Shown one piece after another: positions 27,192 through 38,000 of a stretch of DNA of 64,000 bases; within the stretch, counting starts at the first letter, position 1; each line of letters starts with the position of its first letter. The stretch is from Opisthocomus hoazin. Its lineage: Eukaryota > Chordata > Aves > Opisthocomiformes > Opisthocomidae. The stretch covers positions 1,612,001-1,676,000 of the forward strand of contig NC_134434.1 of NCBI RefSeq assembly GCF_030867145.1. The letters are read 5' to 3'. Below the pieces are notes generated by a model. The model was not told the origin of the DNA. It searched no databases and saw nothing but the letters and a program-made list of their open reading frames with translations. The position numbers and the translations under genes were made by a program.

Positions 27192-29137
27192 CTAGGAAAA
27201 GAGAAGGTGGATATGAAAGTAATATAATCCTCAAAGCAAAGCAAGTTGCTTTTTCTGAAGTTGTCTCCCTTATGGAGAGAAGTTTGAAGTAGCTGTGAAG
27301 CAGCACTAGGCACGGAGTATGCCGTCCCGGCTTTGCTCATCGTTTTTACCAGTGGGGAAGACCACAACTTGACTTCCACCTTTAGATGGTAACATTACGT
27401 GGGCACAGGGAACAGCAGCTCCGTGCGTAAGATAGAGGAGGATGGAGGACAGTTCCTACATATATTGGACATATATCATGACATACCCCTGGACATTTAG
27501 CATCTTTAGACGATATCAACAGTTTCAAAATATACCTTCCAACCTGAACGCAGAGGTCACCCCGAATAGTGCCAGGCTTTGAATCGAATGGATTAGTTTC
27601 CCCCAGCATCACTCTTCCAGTCTTAATCACGTTAAGACCTTCCCACACCTTAAAAAAAAAAAGAGAGATTATTAAATCTTAGCAGTAGATAAAATAGCAG
27701 GAGTTAATCATACCTTCCAGAATTACACAATGCTGCTCACTGTGGCACAAATCCGTGTATTTCGAATAGCAAGACAAATTTTCTCTCCAGTTTTTCTGTT
27801 AGATTCTTGAAGCATCTGCTGAAGTTCTCCCCTTCTGCACAACACTTCTGCTCACCAAGGATGGGAAGAGAGCAATTGTAAGCCTCAGTATGGTAAAAAC
27901 CCTTACAAAGCTGTCTGCTCATCAAAGATCTAGACCTCCAGCTAAACTATTTTACAAATACACTATCAAGGGAAAAAAAGAGAAAATCCCTTCCAGTGCA
28001 GTTAGACTGAAAATATTTTCAAAGTTACTATAGCTTAGGAGTATAGTAAAAATACTCGGCCACCATTTTTCATCTTGCTTAATTCATGGCACTTCATCGG
28101 GGTTTTTTGTGCAGGTTTTACTGTTTCTCAGGGTCCCAGCTTTGGTTCCCCCTGCTCTCCTCCTCAACACACTGACTCAAAGGAGAGAAAGATTATGAGA
28201 AAAGATGAAAGAAAAAGGAGTTAACAGCACATTTCCCAATTGCAGCATTTGAACCTAGGTTTTAAAGTCCTTTTAAAAGTAAACTAGAATTCAGTAGGTA
28301 ACACAATCTCATTGCAGGTAAGACAATTGAACACTATATTTTTCTTAGCTGAGCTTCATTTTTAAGAACTCACCATAGCTACAACGGGTCCAGAGTGCAT
28401 ATACTGCACCAGACCGTCATAGAACGGCCGGTCTTTTAGGTCAATGTAGTGTTCTCTCAGGAGGTCTTCAGAGGCCTGCATTAAAAACCAAACAACAAAA
28501 AAAAAGCTTTCAGTAAGAACTTCAGAGCATACCGAAATCACAGCGATTAACCACAGAGCACTATTAATCCTGAAACATACACGCACCAGAAAACTCAGCA
28601 TTTCTAGCATCTTCCTAGGAGTGCTTTCAGTCGGTACGAATTTGAGCTGTTTGTTTTAACCACAGCTGAACCTCGAACAGTACCTGTTGTCCATATAGAC
28701 AGCTTACGTGACCTGGTATTTGCTGAAGATATTCAGAGATATTTACTAGGCCTAGGATGGACCTAAAAGAATATTCTCTTCAGACTAAGGACATCAAGTT
28801 ACTAAAATTAGCGTGCTTAGCATGTCTAAAGCATTTAGCCAGAGCTGGGAATTGGAACTTTTCCAGAAATGTCCAAAATATTCAAAAACTTCTCAAAAGC
28901 GCAGTGTTAATTGTTCGGAAGGCTGCATCCGCCATCACAGCGCGCTGCTCTCTGTCAACGCTCCAGTCTCATACGAAAGGAGAGACGTGCAAGTTACGGG
29001 AAGCTTACGTGTGTTAACTTCATGGCCACCAGTTTGAACCCCTTCTGCTCGAACCGCCTGATGATCTCCCCCACCAGCCCCCGCTGGACCCCGTCGGGCT
29101 TGATGGCGATGAAGGTGCGCTCGGCGACGGAAGCCAT
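27074..29137 (-). CDS. NME1: NME1, nucleoside diphosphate kinase A
   Basis: A paralogue of NME2 with the same reaction and hexamer fold; the mammalian protein is also a metastasis suppressor and can form mixed hexamers with NME2. Exons 29137-29009, 28475-28374, 27648-27536 and 27191-27074 encode 153 residues, [20 protein letters not shown] to [10 protein letters not shown]13, P97, the RGD motif and NIIHGSDS with H119 are all present. By my count about 24 residues differ from NME2 (roughly 84% identity). Differences cluster at the N-terminal five, the exon 2/3 border (KLTH for KFVH) and the C-terminal third ([15 protein letters not shown]). The position next to SPAG9 and the PEELVDY segment support NME1. 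An oddity is Phe98 beside P97, where the family usually has Ala. Exon phases equal those of NME2. Confidence 0.95.
27536..27648 (-). CDS. NME1: NME1 exon 4
   Basis: 113 nt, after a T-rich tract ending ttaag, donor GGAAG|GTATAT. It encodes [19 protein letters not shown] and [18 protein letters not shown]. It ends two bases into a codon, the phase needed to join either NME1 exon 5 or NME2 exon 2. Confidence 0.94.
27649..29008 (-). other. NME1 introns 2 and 3
   Basis: Introns 27649-28373 and 28476-29008 hold AT-rich DNA without recognised repeats. An A/T-run polypyrimidine tract directly precedes exon 4. Open frames on the + strand near 28757-29231 are shadows of exon 2 and chance. Confidence 0.55.
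28374..28475 (-). CDS. NME1: NME1 exon 3
   Basis: 102 nt, acceptor aatgcag, donor ATG|GTGAGT. It encodes [18 protein letters not shown] and [16 protein letters not shown]. It differs from NME2 exon 3 at many silent sites, unlike exon 2. Confidence 0.95.
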
Positions 29138-29141
29138 CGTC
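29009..29141 (-). CDS. NME1: NME1 exon 2 (first coding exon)
   Basis: Acceptor ctcctcag, four leader bases (GACG), ATG at 29137-29135, ending CAC before GTAAGC. It has 43 codons. It shares a 65-base identical block with NME2 exon 2 (29059-29123 here, 24244-24308 there). Confidence 0.95.
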
Positions 29142-29661
29142 CTGAGGAGCGAGGGAGGGAGCAGCAGGCGTTACTCGGGAGCAGGGGCAATGCCACCGCA
29201 GCCCGGCGTCGCCTGGCGTATCAGCTTCTGATGTAACTAACGCGGCGGCGTCTGAGGGTGGCGAGCCCACGGGCCGCGGCGGTTCGACGGACCGGTCCCT
29301 GCCCACGGGTGTTCGGGAGCGCCCCGAGAGCGGGTCCGGAACAGGGACCGCGTGCGGAGGAGGGAGACCAGCGCCGAGCGGCTCCCACAGCCCCAGGAGC
29401 TGCCGGAGGGGCACGGACCCACCGCCCGCCGCGGCTGGGGGGCTGCAGCCCGCGGCCCGCGCAGGGCAGGCGGGGGCAGCCCGCCGGCGGAGAGCTTCGG
29501 TACCGCCGCGCAGCGCCGAACCGGGCCGGGGCGCGGCTCCCGCCCGCGGGGAGGGGAGGCCGGGCGGGCTGGGCCGGGGGGTTCCCGCCGCGCCTGTGCC
29601 CCGCGGGACCGGGGGTGCCCGGGCCGGGAGACCCCCCCCCGCCGCCGCCGCCCCGTCTCAC

Positions 29662-29730
29662 CTGCTGCTGGCCCCGGCCCGGTCTGGCGGCCCGCGCCCA
29701 GCCCCGGCTTAGCCTTAAGCCGCCCCCGCC
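29662..29730 (-). other. NME1: NME1 non-coding exon 1 (approximate)
   Basis: The donor CAGCAG|GTGAGA on the - strand puts the exon end at 29662, about 520 bases upstream of the coding exon and inside the CpG island. The transcription start is assumed to lie near the X-box at 29736; the right edge is a guess. Confidence 0.45.
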
Positions 29731-29735
29731 GACCG

Positions 29736-29749
29736 GTTGCCATGGCGAC
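29736..29749. promoter_or_regulatory. RFX X-box-like site at the NME1 promoter
   Basis: GTTGCCATGGCGAC, an inverted repeat with one mismatch to the symmetric RFX consensus GTTGCCATGGCAAC. It lies just upstream of NME1 exon 1. Binding by RFX factors is inferred from the motif only. Confidence 0.55.
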
Positions 29750-30010
29750 GGCGCGGCCTCCCGCCTGCAGGCGGCGCTGCGCAGGGCCCTGCGGGAGGTC
29801 CCGCCGCTCTGCCCCGCCGGGGCCCGCTCGGCCGGTGGGGGCCGCGCTTCCCCCGCCCGCCCGCTACCGGGGACCAGGGCCGCGTCCCGGCCCGGGCAGC
29901 CGAGCCCTGCACGGCTCCGCCCGCCCGGCCCGCCGCCTCGCCTCCGGCGGCACCGAGCGCCGAACGCTGCCGCCGCTTCACGCCTCCCGCTACCGGTTTC
30001 CTCCGAGTTA

Positions 30011-33000
30011 TTTCCAGCGGGGGTGCTGGGGAAATTCCTTTTTTAAGCTTTTAACTCTGAGCTGCTGAGTCTCCTTTGTTATTTAACAAAAGGCACACAA
30101 AAATATTTTAATAAAAAATCTCATTATCGTACTGGACTCTAAGTTTCCTCTTTAAAGACGGCAATTTTTTTTTGCGGGTTACACTGTATTAGTGTATATA
30201 TATACACACTGTGTTAGATCTCCGAGTCCAAACACCCTTCAGTAATTTACCACTTCACCGTTTCACCTCCAGCGTTTCGTTCCCTCTGAGAGATCCAAGA
30301 ATCATGGACGCCCGCGTTCCGGCGTTGGCAGCATCTCATGCCGAGGGGAGATCCGTGCTGGCCGGTTTTGTTTCTCCGGCCGCGATGAACCTCCCGGGCT
30401 CTGCTCCCTGGCTCTCCTGGAAAGGGAAACAGCGCGGGCCGCGCGTCCCTGCGGGCAGGCCGTAGCTGCGGCTGCAGGGCAAGCTCAGGTTTTCGACAGC
30501 ATGGATCTCCTTGCGTGGGACCCCTTTTCTGCGCTGCAGCCCGCCACACATCCACGTCTTCTAGTTCTGGTGGGAGAATCCAGGTCTGACATAAGCACTA
30601 CTCAAACCACCTGTTTACCAGCATTCAGGGGTGGGTTTTTTCCAGGTACGATCACGATGTACTCATTTTTCCAAGGTCTCTGATTTAGTGAAAGATATTT
30701 AAAAAACCACAGCATCATATATTCTAGCAAGTCCCCTTTAAAGTTACTTTGGACTTAGAATTTCTGAGTATTCTCCTGGTAATGTCAATCCACTATATTC
30801 TCGTTTCAATACACATTTATTTAAGATGTTTCATACTACTAAAACAAATTCTAATGCTGTAACCTTCGCTAAGGCAAAATAATATTTAAAAGTAGAAAAA
30901 AAGGTCTCTAGAAACAGGACGTTTAGAAAAATATTCACTCAGAAGCAGCAACAGGACATCTATTTACAGCCTTGTTAAAACTACGTCATTTAACGATTAA
31001 AGCTTAGCACTTGCCATAAGGTGGGCGAGCACTCTGCTGTGTGATCTTTGCCAAGTCTTTTAACCTCATTAAATAAGGGTCATCTCTGTCACTTTTGAGA
31101 TTAATCACGATTAGCAGAGCATGCTGTGCATTATACAGTACACAAAACACCACAGAAGTACGCTTCCTTGTTATTTTTATTGTGTAAACGAGCAGCTTTT
31201 TTGCTGGTTGAAAATTCTACCAAAACTACTAAATTACATTGAAAATTACATGTTTACCTAAAATGCAAAGAAGTAGACAGTCTAGACAAATGATTTCCTA
31301 AAAACACACTGATCATGGGAAGAGAAAGTAAAGACCTTTAAAGTCTTCAGTGAGTGAACAAAGGATAATTACTGAGCTCCAGCCATTTACACATTACTTA
31401 AAACCAGCAGAGATTTTTACAATAGGCCTGAGGCAAAAGACTGACTGTGAACGTCTCCAAACTTCAGCAGTTTAAACACAGCTCCTAGCTTTGTCATTCT
31501 GGCCCCAGCTTTGTCGTGATCTCGGCTAGCAGCCCTGTATCTGCAGCACTCCAAACGTCTGGGGAGTTCTCATGGGGACTCCCAGGCTGTGCTGTGCACC
31601 TCTGGCTCCTTCTAACCAGCCTCCTAAGTCTGACACGTTTTGTTGCTCACGGCTACACTGCTCTTCACTGAGCTAAGTATTGCTACCACTCCTGTGTTTT
31701 TAGCTTGATTTCGGTTGCGCTCTAAGACATAAAGCACCACAGGATTAAGCTTTTACAGCGTCTTCCTCTGGGTAAAGTCTCAGTTAAGCTCTTCTCACCC
31801 CATACCAATTCAAGGGCTAATTTTCTTCCCTGGTAAACTGCGAATCAATTTACGTTCAAATCAACTGGTATTTCTAGGGACAGGGCATATCCTTTTTCTT
31901 ATTATCCAGAAAACGGATTTCTTTCTCAGGCAGTTCTTTCACCAGCAGTGTGAACTGCATTTTACTCTAATAGTTACGACAGCCAGCCACTGCTTTCAAG
32001 CTACAAAGACAATACTATCAGGTTACTCTGTGCTGTTTCATATGCTTGATTAGTTTACTAAGTTGACGGGTCATCAAGGTCCCTTAATCTCCTGGCAAGC
32101 AACTAGGATATAATTCCATAACTTGTTCTATTTTAATCCATCCCCAAGTTTCTGATCTTAGACTGACTGCAAGGTGCACACCATAAAACGTGATCACAGT
32201 GGTAAGACTTGTCAATAAGAGACATTTTTATACCACTTAAACTTGGCTCCCAGGTAATTTTTCTATTGTTCATCTTTTTAAATACTTCATTTATCCAGGT
32301 TAGAAACCCTCCAGGTGACTAGAAATAAAACACAAGGAAAATGGCTCTCTTCTACCTGTACTCATCAGGCTGACTGCAAGTCTGATGGCAACGGCCTGCC
32401 TGTTCCGTGACGGACGCGCTCCAGCTGGGAAAGAAAACCACATCTATCAATTTTGCTAATAGAAACAGGATAAAAATAGCACATCCTCAGAGACCCCTTC
32501 CCTTAAAGGCTGTCAGCAGACACCTTGACCCACTTTTGCCATCTGCCAGACGTACGTCTTTTGAGCTAATGTATTTGTGCAATTTGCCAACTACGATGGC
32601 AGTAACTGTAAAACCCTACATAAAGACCTCTGCTACAGTTCGAGATGACTGGTATTTCCATCCTCACAATAATCTGCAGCTGTTTACAGCTGCCCTCACG
32701 TGATGCAGTATCACGCAGGAATAAGACGGTGAGGTCTGTCTTACAAGTCCACTGCAATTCGATCTGGCTTGCCAACCTTGTCCTGAGAGCAGAACGGATG
32801 CACCTCAGCTTTGGCTGTTTGCAGTCTTCTTACAACACTTATTCAGGCTCAGTAAAGAAACCACAAGCCAATAACCCCCTCCCCAAAGGCTCTCAGTGTC
32901 TTCCGCAATACGAACAGCTGAGGCAAATGGGAACCGATGTATGACGTAAAGGGAGAGAGGAATTCTGAAAGACAGCATCCCCCAACGCTCCTGTGTCAGG

Positions 33001-33980
33001 TCAAGATTGCAATCCATGGCAGAGAGCAGGCAAACACAATGAAATTGCTTTTTTTCCTCTGTGGATAACTGCTAAAGAGAAATATGAAAAAAACCCCCAC
33101 CCCTTCTCATAAGAATAATTTCCAAAAATTTAAACGAAAATTTCACTTGAGGAGTAGGAAAGTACACATTGTCTTTTTATAAAATTATTTTTTTGCTAAA
33201 ATGATGTAATTTCATCATAATTAAAAAAAGGCACACAGCTTTTCTTTCCTTGTACCATGTTTATAAATAAATTTGTACTTTAAGTGCCTATGCCCTGGCT
33301 GCCCTATGCTAAATATTATCTTAGGAGGATGATGTCTAAACAGAACCGACACGAAAATACAACGTGTGGGGCTGAAGTCTTTTCTTCTTGTCATCCCTGC
33401 ACACACCCAGTAGCTTAGTACCTAAAACGACAAGGCAGCATACACATTCAAAGCACAGTTCCTGTCTTCGCATCGGTCCAAATGAGCGAAAGAAACAGCG
33501 CAAACCTCTGCTGCTCTCCCGTGGAAATGAATGCAGTCACCACAGTCGGAGTTCTACCACTTCTGAGGCTTTTTCTTTTTTTTGAAACACTTTTTTCTTT
33601 GTTCCTGTACTGCTGCTGGGCCACCGGGTTCCTCAGCTCCCTGGTACACAAAATACTTGCACTTAATGAAAAACAGTGATTTACCCAAGTATGAATTGTA
33701 TGATAAAAATGAGGGATGTGAAGCAATTCTAAGACTTTTCAATCTCAGTAGATGTTTTCAAATTTAATGTCGAGAATAGCTCACGTTATCCCCATGACAA
33801 AACACACGATCCGGAATGGAATTCACTGCTCCGAACCCCAGGAAACCCGGTCTCTCTCAGCAAGTCCCAGATGCTTTGTAAGCTGCGTTATGGCTAACAA
33901 AACAGAATTTCTGATATTAATTTCTCTGGAGACCTTATTGGCCACAAAAGGTCTTTCCATTGTCAGAGATTAGTGAGCAC
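30011..33980. other. Intergenic DNA between NME1 and SPAG9
   Basis: The two genes are divergent and about 4 kb apart. The stretch has a moderately GC-rich patch near 30290-30560, a short AT palindrome (GTGTATATATATACAC at 30192-30207) and otherwise AT-rich DNA. The open frames near 32407-33017 and 33388-33973 lack coding character. No gene, RNA or clear repeat was recognised. Confidence 0.5.
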
Positions 33981-34428
33981 AGCACCCAAGCACGCTTTGG
34001 GCGCTGAAAAGTCCCCAAATCCAGTTTCAGCTCCGTCGGTCCCGCTGAGGGGATCGCTCGCGCCATGCCCGCCTCCGCGGTGCGCTGAATCAGTAACACC
34101 GCCTTCCCGCGAAGTGCCGGACCCCATCTCCGCCAACCTCCCACTGCATGAGACGGAGACGGACTGCGCGCCGCCCCGGCTCGGCCCGCGCCGCCCCCCC
34201 AGCCCCCCGGCCCCGCCGGCCGACCCCCCGCTACCCACAGGGCCCGACCTCTCCCCTCAGGCGAACGCCCTGCCAGGGGGCCCGGCAGCCCTCCGCCCCC
34301 GACGCCGGCCGCCCCGCCTTTGCCTCCGGTGCCCCCCAACGCGCCGCAGCCGCCCGGGCCCTCCGCCCCGCTCCGGGGGGACGCGCTGTCCCGGGAAGAG
34401 CCGCGACGGGAGCTGAGGGCCGTGACGG

Positions 34429-34446
34429 AAGATGGCGGCCGCCATC
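34429..34446. promoter_or_regulatory. Palindromic YY1 site upstream of SPAG9
   Basis: AAGATGGCGGC, the YY1 core consensus, at 34429-34439. It lies in a perfect 16-base palindrome GATGGCGGCCGCCATC (34431-34446), so the core reads on both strands. It is about 300 bases before the start codon, a usual place near the start site for YY1. The function is inferred. Confidence 0.55.
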
Positions 34447-34743
34447 GCTCTGCCGCCCCGGCCCCGCCCACGCTGACCTCCCCGCCAGGCTCCGCCCCCC
34501 CGCGCCGCTGCGGTTGGCTGGCTCGCCCCGCCCCGCCCCGCCCCTGCCGCCTGACGGGGAGGCCCCGCCCCGGCGCGGCGGGTGAGGTCAGTGCCGTGCG
34601 CCAGGGCCGCTCTCCGCCCCGCCCGCCTCCCGCTCGCCCGGGCTGCAGGCGAGGCCCCGCCGCAGAGCGGGGAGGAGGCGCCGGGAGCGCCGAGCTGCCG
34701 CCACCCCGCCGGGCCCCGAGAGGGAAGGCGCTCGCCGGCGGCC

Positions 34744-35049
34744 ATGGAGCTGGCGGACGGCGTGGTGTACCAGGAGGACCCCGGCGGGCCCGGCCCCGCC
34801 ATGATGTCGGAGCGGGTGTCGGGGCTGGCGGGCTCCATCTACCGCGAGTTCGAGCGGCTCATCGGGCGCTACGACGAGGAGGTGGTGGCCGAGCTGATGC
34901 CGCTGGTGGTGGCCGTCCTGGAGAACCTGGACTCGGTGTGCGCCCACAGCCAGGAGACCAGCGTGGAGCTGGAGCTGCTGCGGGACGACAACGAGCAGCT
35001 CCTCACGCAGTACGAGCGGGAGAAGGCGCTGCGCAAGCAGGCCGAGGAG
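34744..35049 (+). CDS. SPAG9: SPAG9 exon 1
   Basis: 102 codons from ATG at 34744 to GAGGAG|GTGAGG, phase 0. It encodes the RH1 (RILP-homology) domain that carries motor binding in JIP3/JIP4. An in-frame second and third Met follow at residues 20-21 (AMMSERVSG), where human has a single Met, so a slightly shorter start is possible. Confidence 0.96.
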
Positions 35050-38000
35050 GTGAGGGCGGGCGCCCGGGCCCGGGGGCCGAGGCGGGAGCGGAGCCGGTGG
35101 AGGGCGGGGGCCCGTTCCCGGGGCGGGCGGCGGCTCCGGGCTTTCTCCGCGGAGGCGGCGGGGACTTCCTGCCCTGGGCCGGGCCGCCGCGGGCGGGGTG
35201 CTGGCGGGCCCGGGGTGCCCCGCGGTGGCTGCCGCGGAGGGAGGCCGCGGGGCGGGGGGCTCCCGCCTGAGGGGCCGCGAGCCGCTGGGCGAAGAGGTCG
35301 CGCTTCGGGGAGGAGGGAGGGCCCGGCCCGGGCAGGTCGCGAGGCCCGGGAGCGCGGCTGGCGGCGGAGCTCGGCCGTCTCAGCCCTCGCCTCGGCGCGG
35401 CCCTTCCTGGAGGGCTCTTAAATGGACCCCCCCGGAGCGCGGGTCCTCCGGTCGCCGGGGCCGCGGGAGACAGGCAGCGCTGCTTCGCGGAGCAGACACG
35501 GCACCGTGCGCTGGCGGCTCCGCTCGTTCCCTTTCCTGTTGGATTTTCTCCGTGGCGGGAGGCGGATTCTCCATTTCCGATCAGTTACGGAGGGAATGTA
35601 CGACAAACAGAATGCATTGCAAGGAATACGGAGATAGGTGCTGTCTAGGCTGAAGTTCTTCAGCGCTGGTGCAGCGAAGCTGCAGTCAGCAACAGGTGGT
35701 GCAGGCTGTTCGATGGTGGGAGCTCTGGCTTAGGATCTGACTACACAAATTGGAGTAAAAGTATCTAAGATTTACTTCAACATAAACAAGCTTATGAAGC
35801 GTGAGAGGTGATACAGCGATACAATAGAAAGCGGCTGTGCGCGATAACTTCCTCCAGCTCATTGTCTCGCCAAACTCCTGTAGGAAATTGGATTGACAGC
35901 GTTATCCGTAACAGAACAAGCCATCTTACAAGTCTATTTCCAGACTTTGTAGCATGTGCTTGTCTCTGTGGTTGTGCTTACCTTCTAAATTTTCAAAAAA
36001 ATGAGAAAAGTAACAACACCGAGAGTGAAGACAATATTGACAATGAAAACTGAATTTGAAAAACATTAGTCCTGTAGAAAGATCTGTATGTGGTTATAAG
36101 CGAGTGAAAAATGCTGTGTGCACATTGTTCCAGGACTTCAGTAGCTTGCCGCAGAGTAATGCGGTGTGAATGGTGTCCCCAGACTCTGGGACCGATAGAC
36201 CATTCATCCTCGTCAAACATGCAGTTGTTTTACGATGCCCTATGAACTTCAGTCTGAGGACTGTTGCCATAAAGACTTAATTGCTAGTTCTGACACAAGC
36301 TACACGTAAAAGGCTTTTTTAGAAAACATTTTATGTTTAGTAAGAGGGTAAGAGGAAGGGACTGATAAATATTTTCTGAACAAATTCATGAGAAAATCAG
36401 TCAGGCTTGAAACACAGGCAGCATTTGCCAGATTGAAAAAGACAGGCCTTGGGCAGCAGAACAGAAGCCATAACAAAATGATGAAATAGAATACGGTATT
36501 AAGTGTATCATTGTGGTACTTCAGGAGCTGTATGTACTTACTTTGGAAGTGTACTTCACTGTGATCTCCATTTCTGTGTGTCATGATAAATTAACTTGAG
36601 GGGCCAAGGACTGTGCAGTCTGAAAACTATACTCATGCTGCAAGACAGCTTACTGATGCCTTCCAAAGTGCAACGAGATCGAAGACCGTATTTTCAATTG
36701 TAAGCACAAAGGTCATCTTTTTGGTCAGTTATGCTGTACATATGTGAGAATGTCTGTCATACATAAGGCGTGGTATGTTCATGAGAGGTACATGTTTTAT
36801 TCAGACTTGACTCTTGCAACCATTTTTTTGGAATGTGGAGATAATCTGATGTGTGCAGTATGGTTGAAATGAAAGGAGAGAACGTGAATAGAGCACACTT
36901 TTCTTGGATGACAGGTTATTGGCTTAGTCTGTTTCTTTCCTTTCTTTGTGAAGGTTGCTTGTGTAATCTGATAGCAAAATAGAGAATTTTGAGCTATTCA
37001 GTTCAATACTCTGTATCATCTTTTCTGACTGTCCTGAAGAATTAACATATCTTTTACTTTCTGATTGCTGTTGTAGGAGTTTTTATTTGCAGTGGTATCT
37101 TGATGAATATTAATGGTTTACTACTTGAATGGGAGTCTCCTTACACCATTGTCCTAATTTGCCTCCTGTGTTTCCTGCACTTAAAAAGTGCTACTAAAGA
37201 AACATCTTGAAAGTTGTTGCCTGTGGACTGCTGTTATAGAGACTTTAGAAAAATATATATATTTCAGAAGTTCTGGGCCTACTTCTCAGTCCTCTAGGTA
37301 ACAGCCATGATCTTTTTAATTGCTGTGAAGTCACTTGTCTGCCTTGTAACGTGGTACGCTTTGTGATATCGCTAAAGAAATACAGGAACCAGCTGTTCTG
37401 CTGTTCTGCTTACAGTTCTGCATAATTTACCTTCCCACGTGGCGAATGTTAGGCAGCATGCCCTGCCACAGAGAAGTGGGAGAGGAAGAAGTATTTGGGG
37501 TTCTGCTATTTCATACACTACTAAATTTTACTTCTGTAGAAGTACACTGCTCCATACCTTGGGGTGGGTGGCTAGCAGAAAGGGTTTCATGTGGACCTGG
37601 ACACAGGATAAAATCTACTTCTTTTAGCAGTGTTAATCTGTCTAATGCATCCTTTAGCTTTTCTGCTGCTGGTGGGATTAAGCTGTTCTTGAAATCTGAT
37701 GTTCAATACATGGTTGCTACTTTTGCAACCATGAAAAAGGGTTTACCACCATGAAAATTAGTCTAAGTGATAGTGTGAACTCGATGGCTGCCTCTTCTTA
37801 CTGTTCCCAAAGTTGACTTTCTTTTTCAGGATTCTATGTTAAGTAAACACTTAGTTTTAGTAAGAGTTTTAAGTATTTTTAATTTGAGAGAACAAAACTG
37901 AGATCTGTTATACAGAAAGCTTGCTAAAATAGTGTAAAAGTTACTAGATTGTTTTCAGTCACGTAGATCTTTCTCTACCCCAAGCCCAGCTGAGCTGACT

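Larger units (their letters stand above)
29020..30010. promoter_or_regulatory. NME1: CpG island / promoter of NME1
   Basis: GC- and CpG-rich block over NME1 exon 2, intron 1, exon 1 and about 0.3 kb upstream, without TATA. It contains a C-run with CCG repeats (about 29630-29655) and the X-box-like site at 29736. Long frames in all phases here are composition artefacts. Confidence 0.78.
33990..35560. promoter_or_regulatory. SPAG9: CpG island / main promoter of SPAG9
   Basis: Very GC- and CpG-rich, TATA-less, spanning about 0.75 kb upstream of the SPAG9 start codon, exon 1 and the start of intron 1. A palindromic YY1 motif is at 34431-34446. Long frames on both strands around exon 1 are artefacts of composition. 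Confidence 0.8.

Noticed and set aside
29221-30068. Frames of 146-262 codons upstream of NME1
   Set aside because: CpG-island artefacts on both strands, low-complexity Pro/Arg/Ala composition, no domain and no splice support.
33935-35653. Frames of 145-316 codons on both strands around SPAG9 exon 1
   Set aside because: Same composition effect. Only the frame starting at 34744 matches SPAG9, and it ends at a clear donor.
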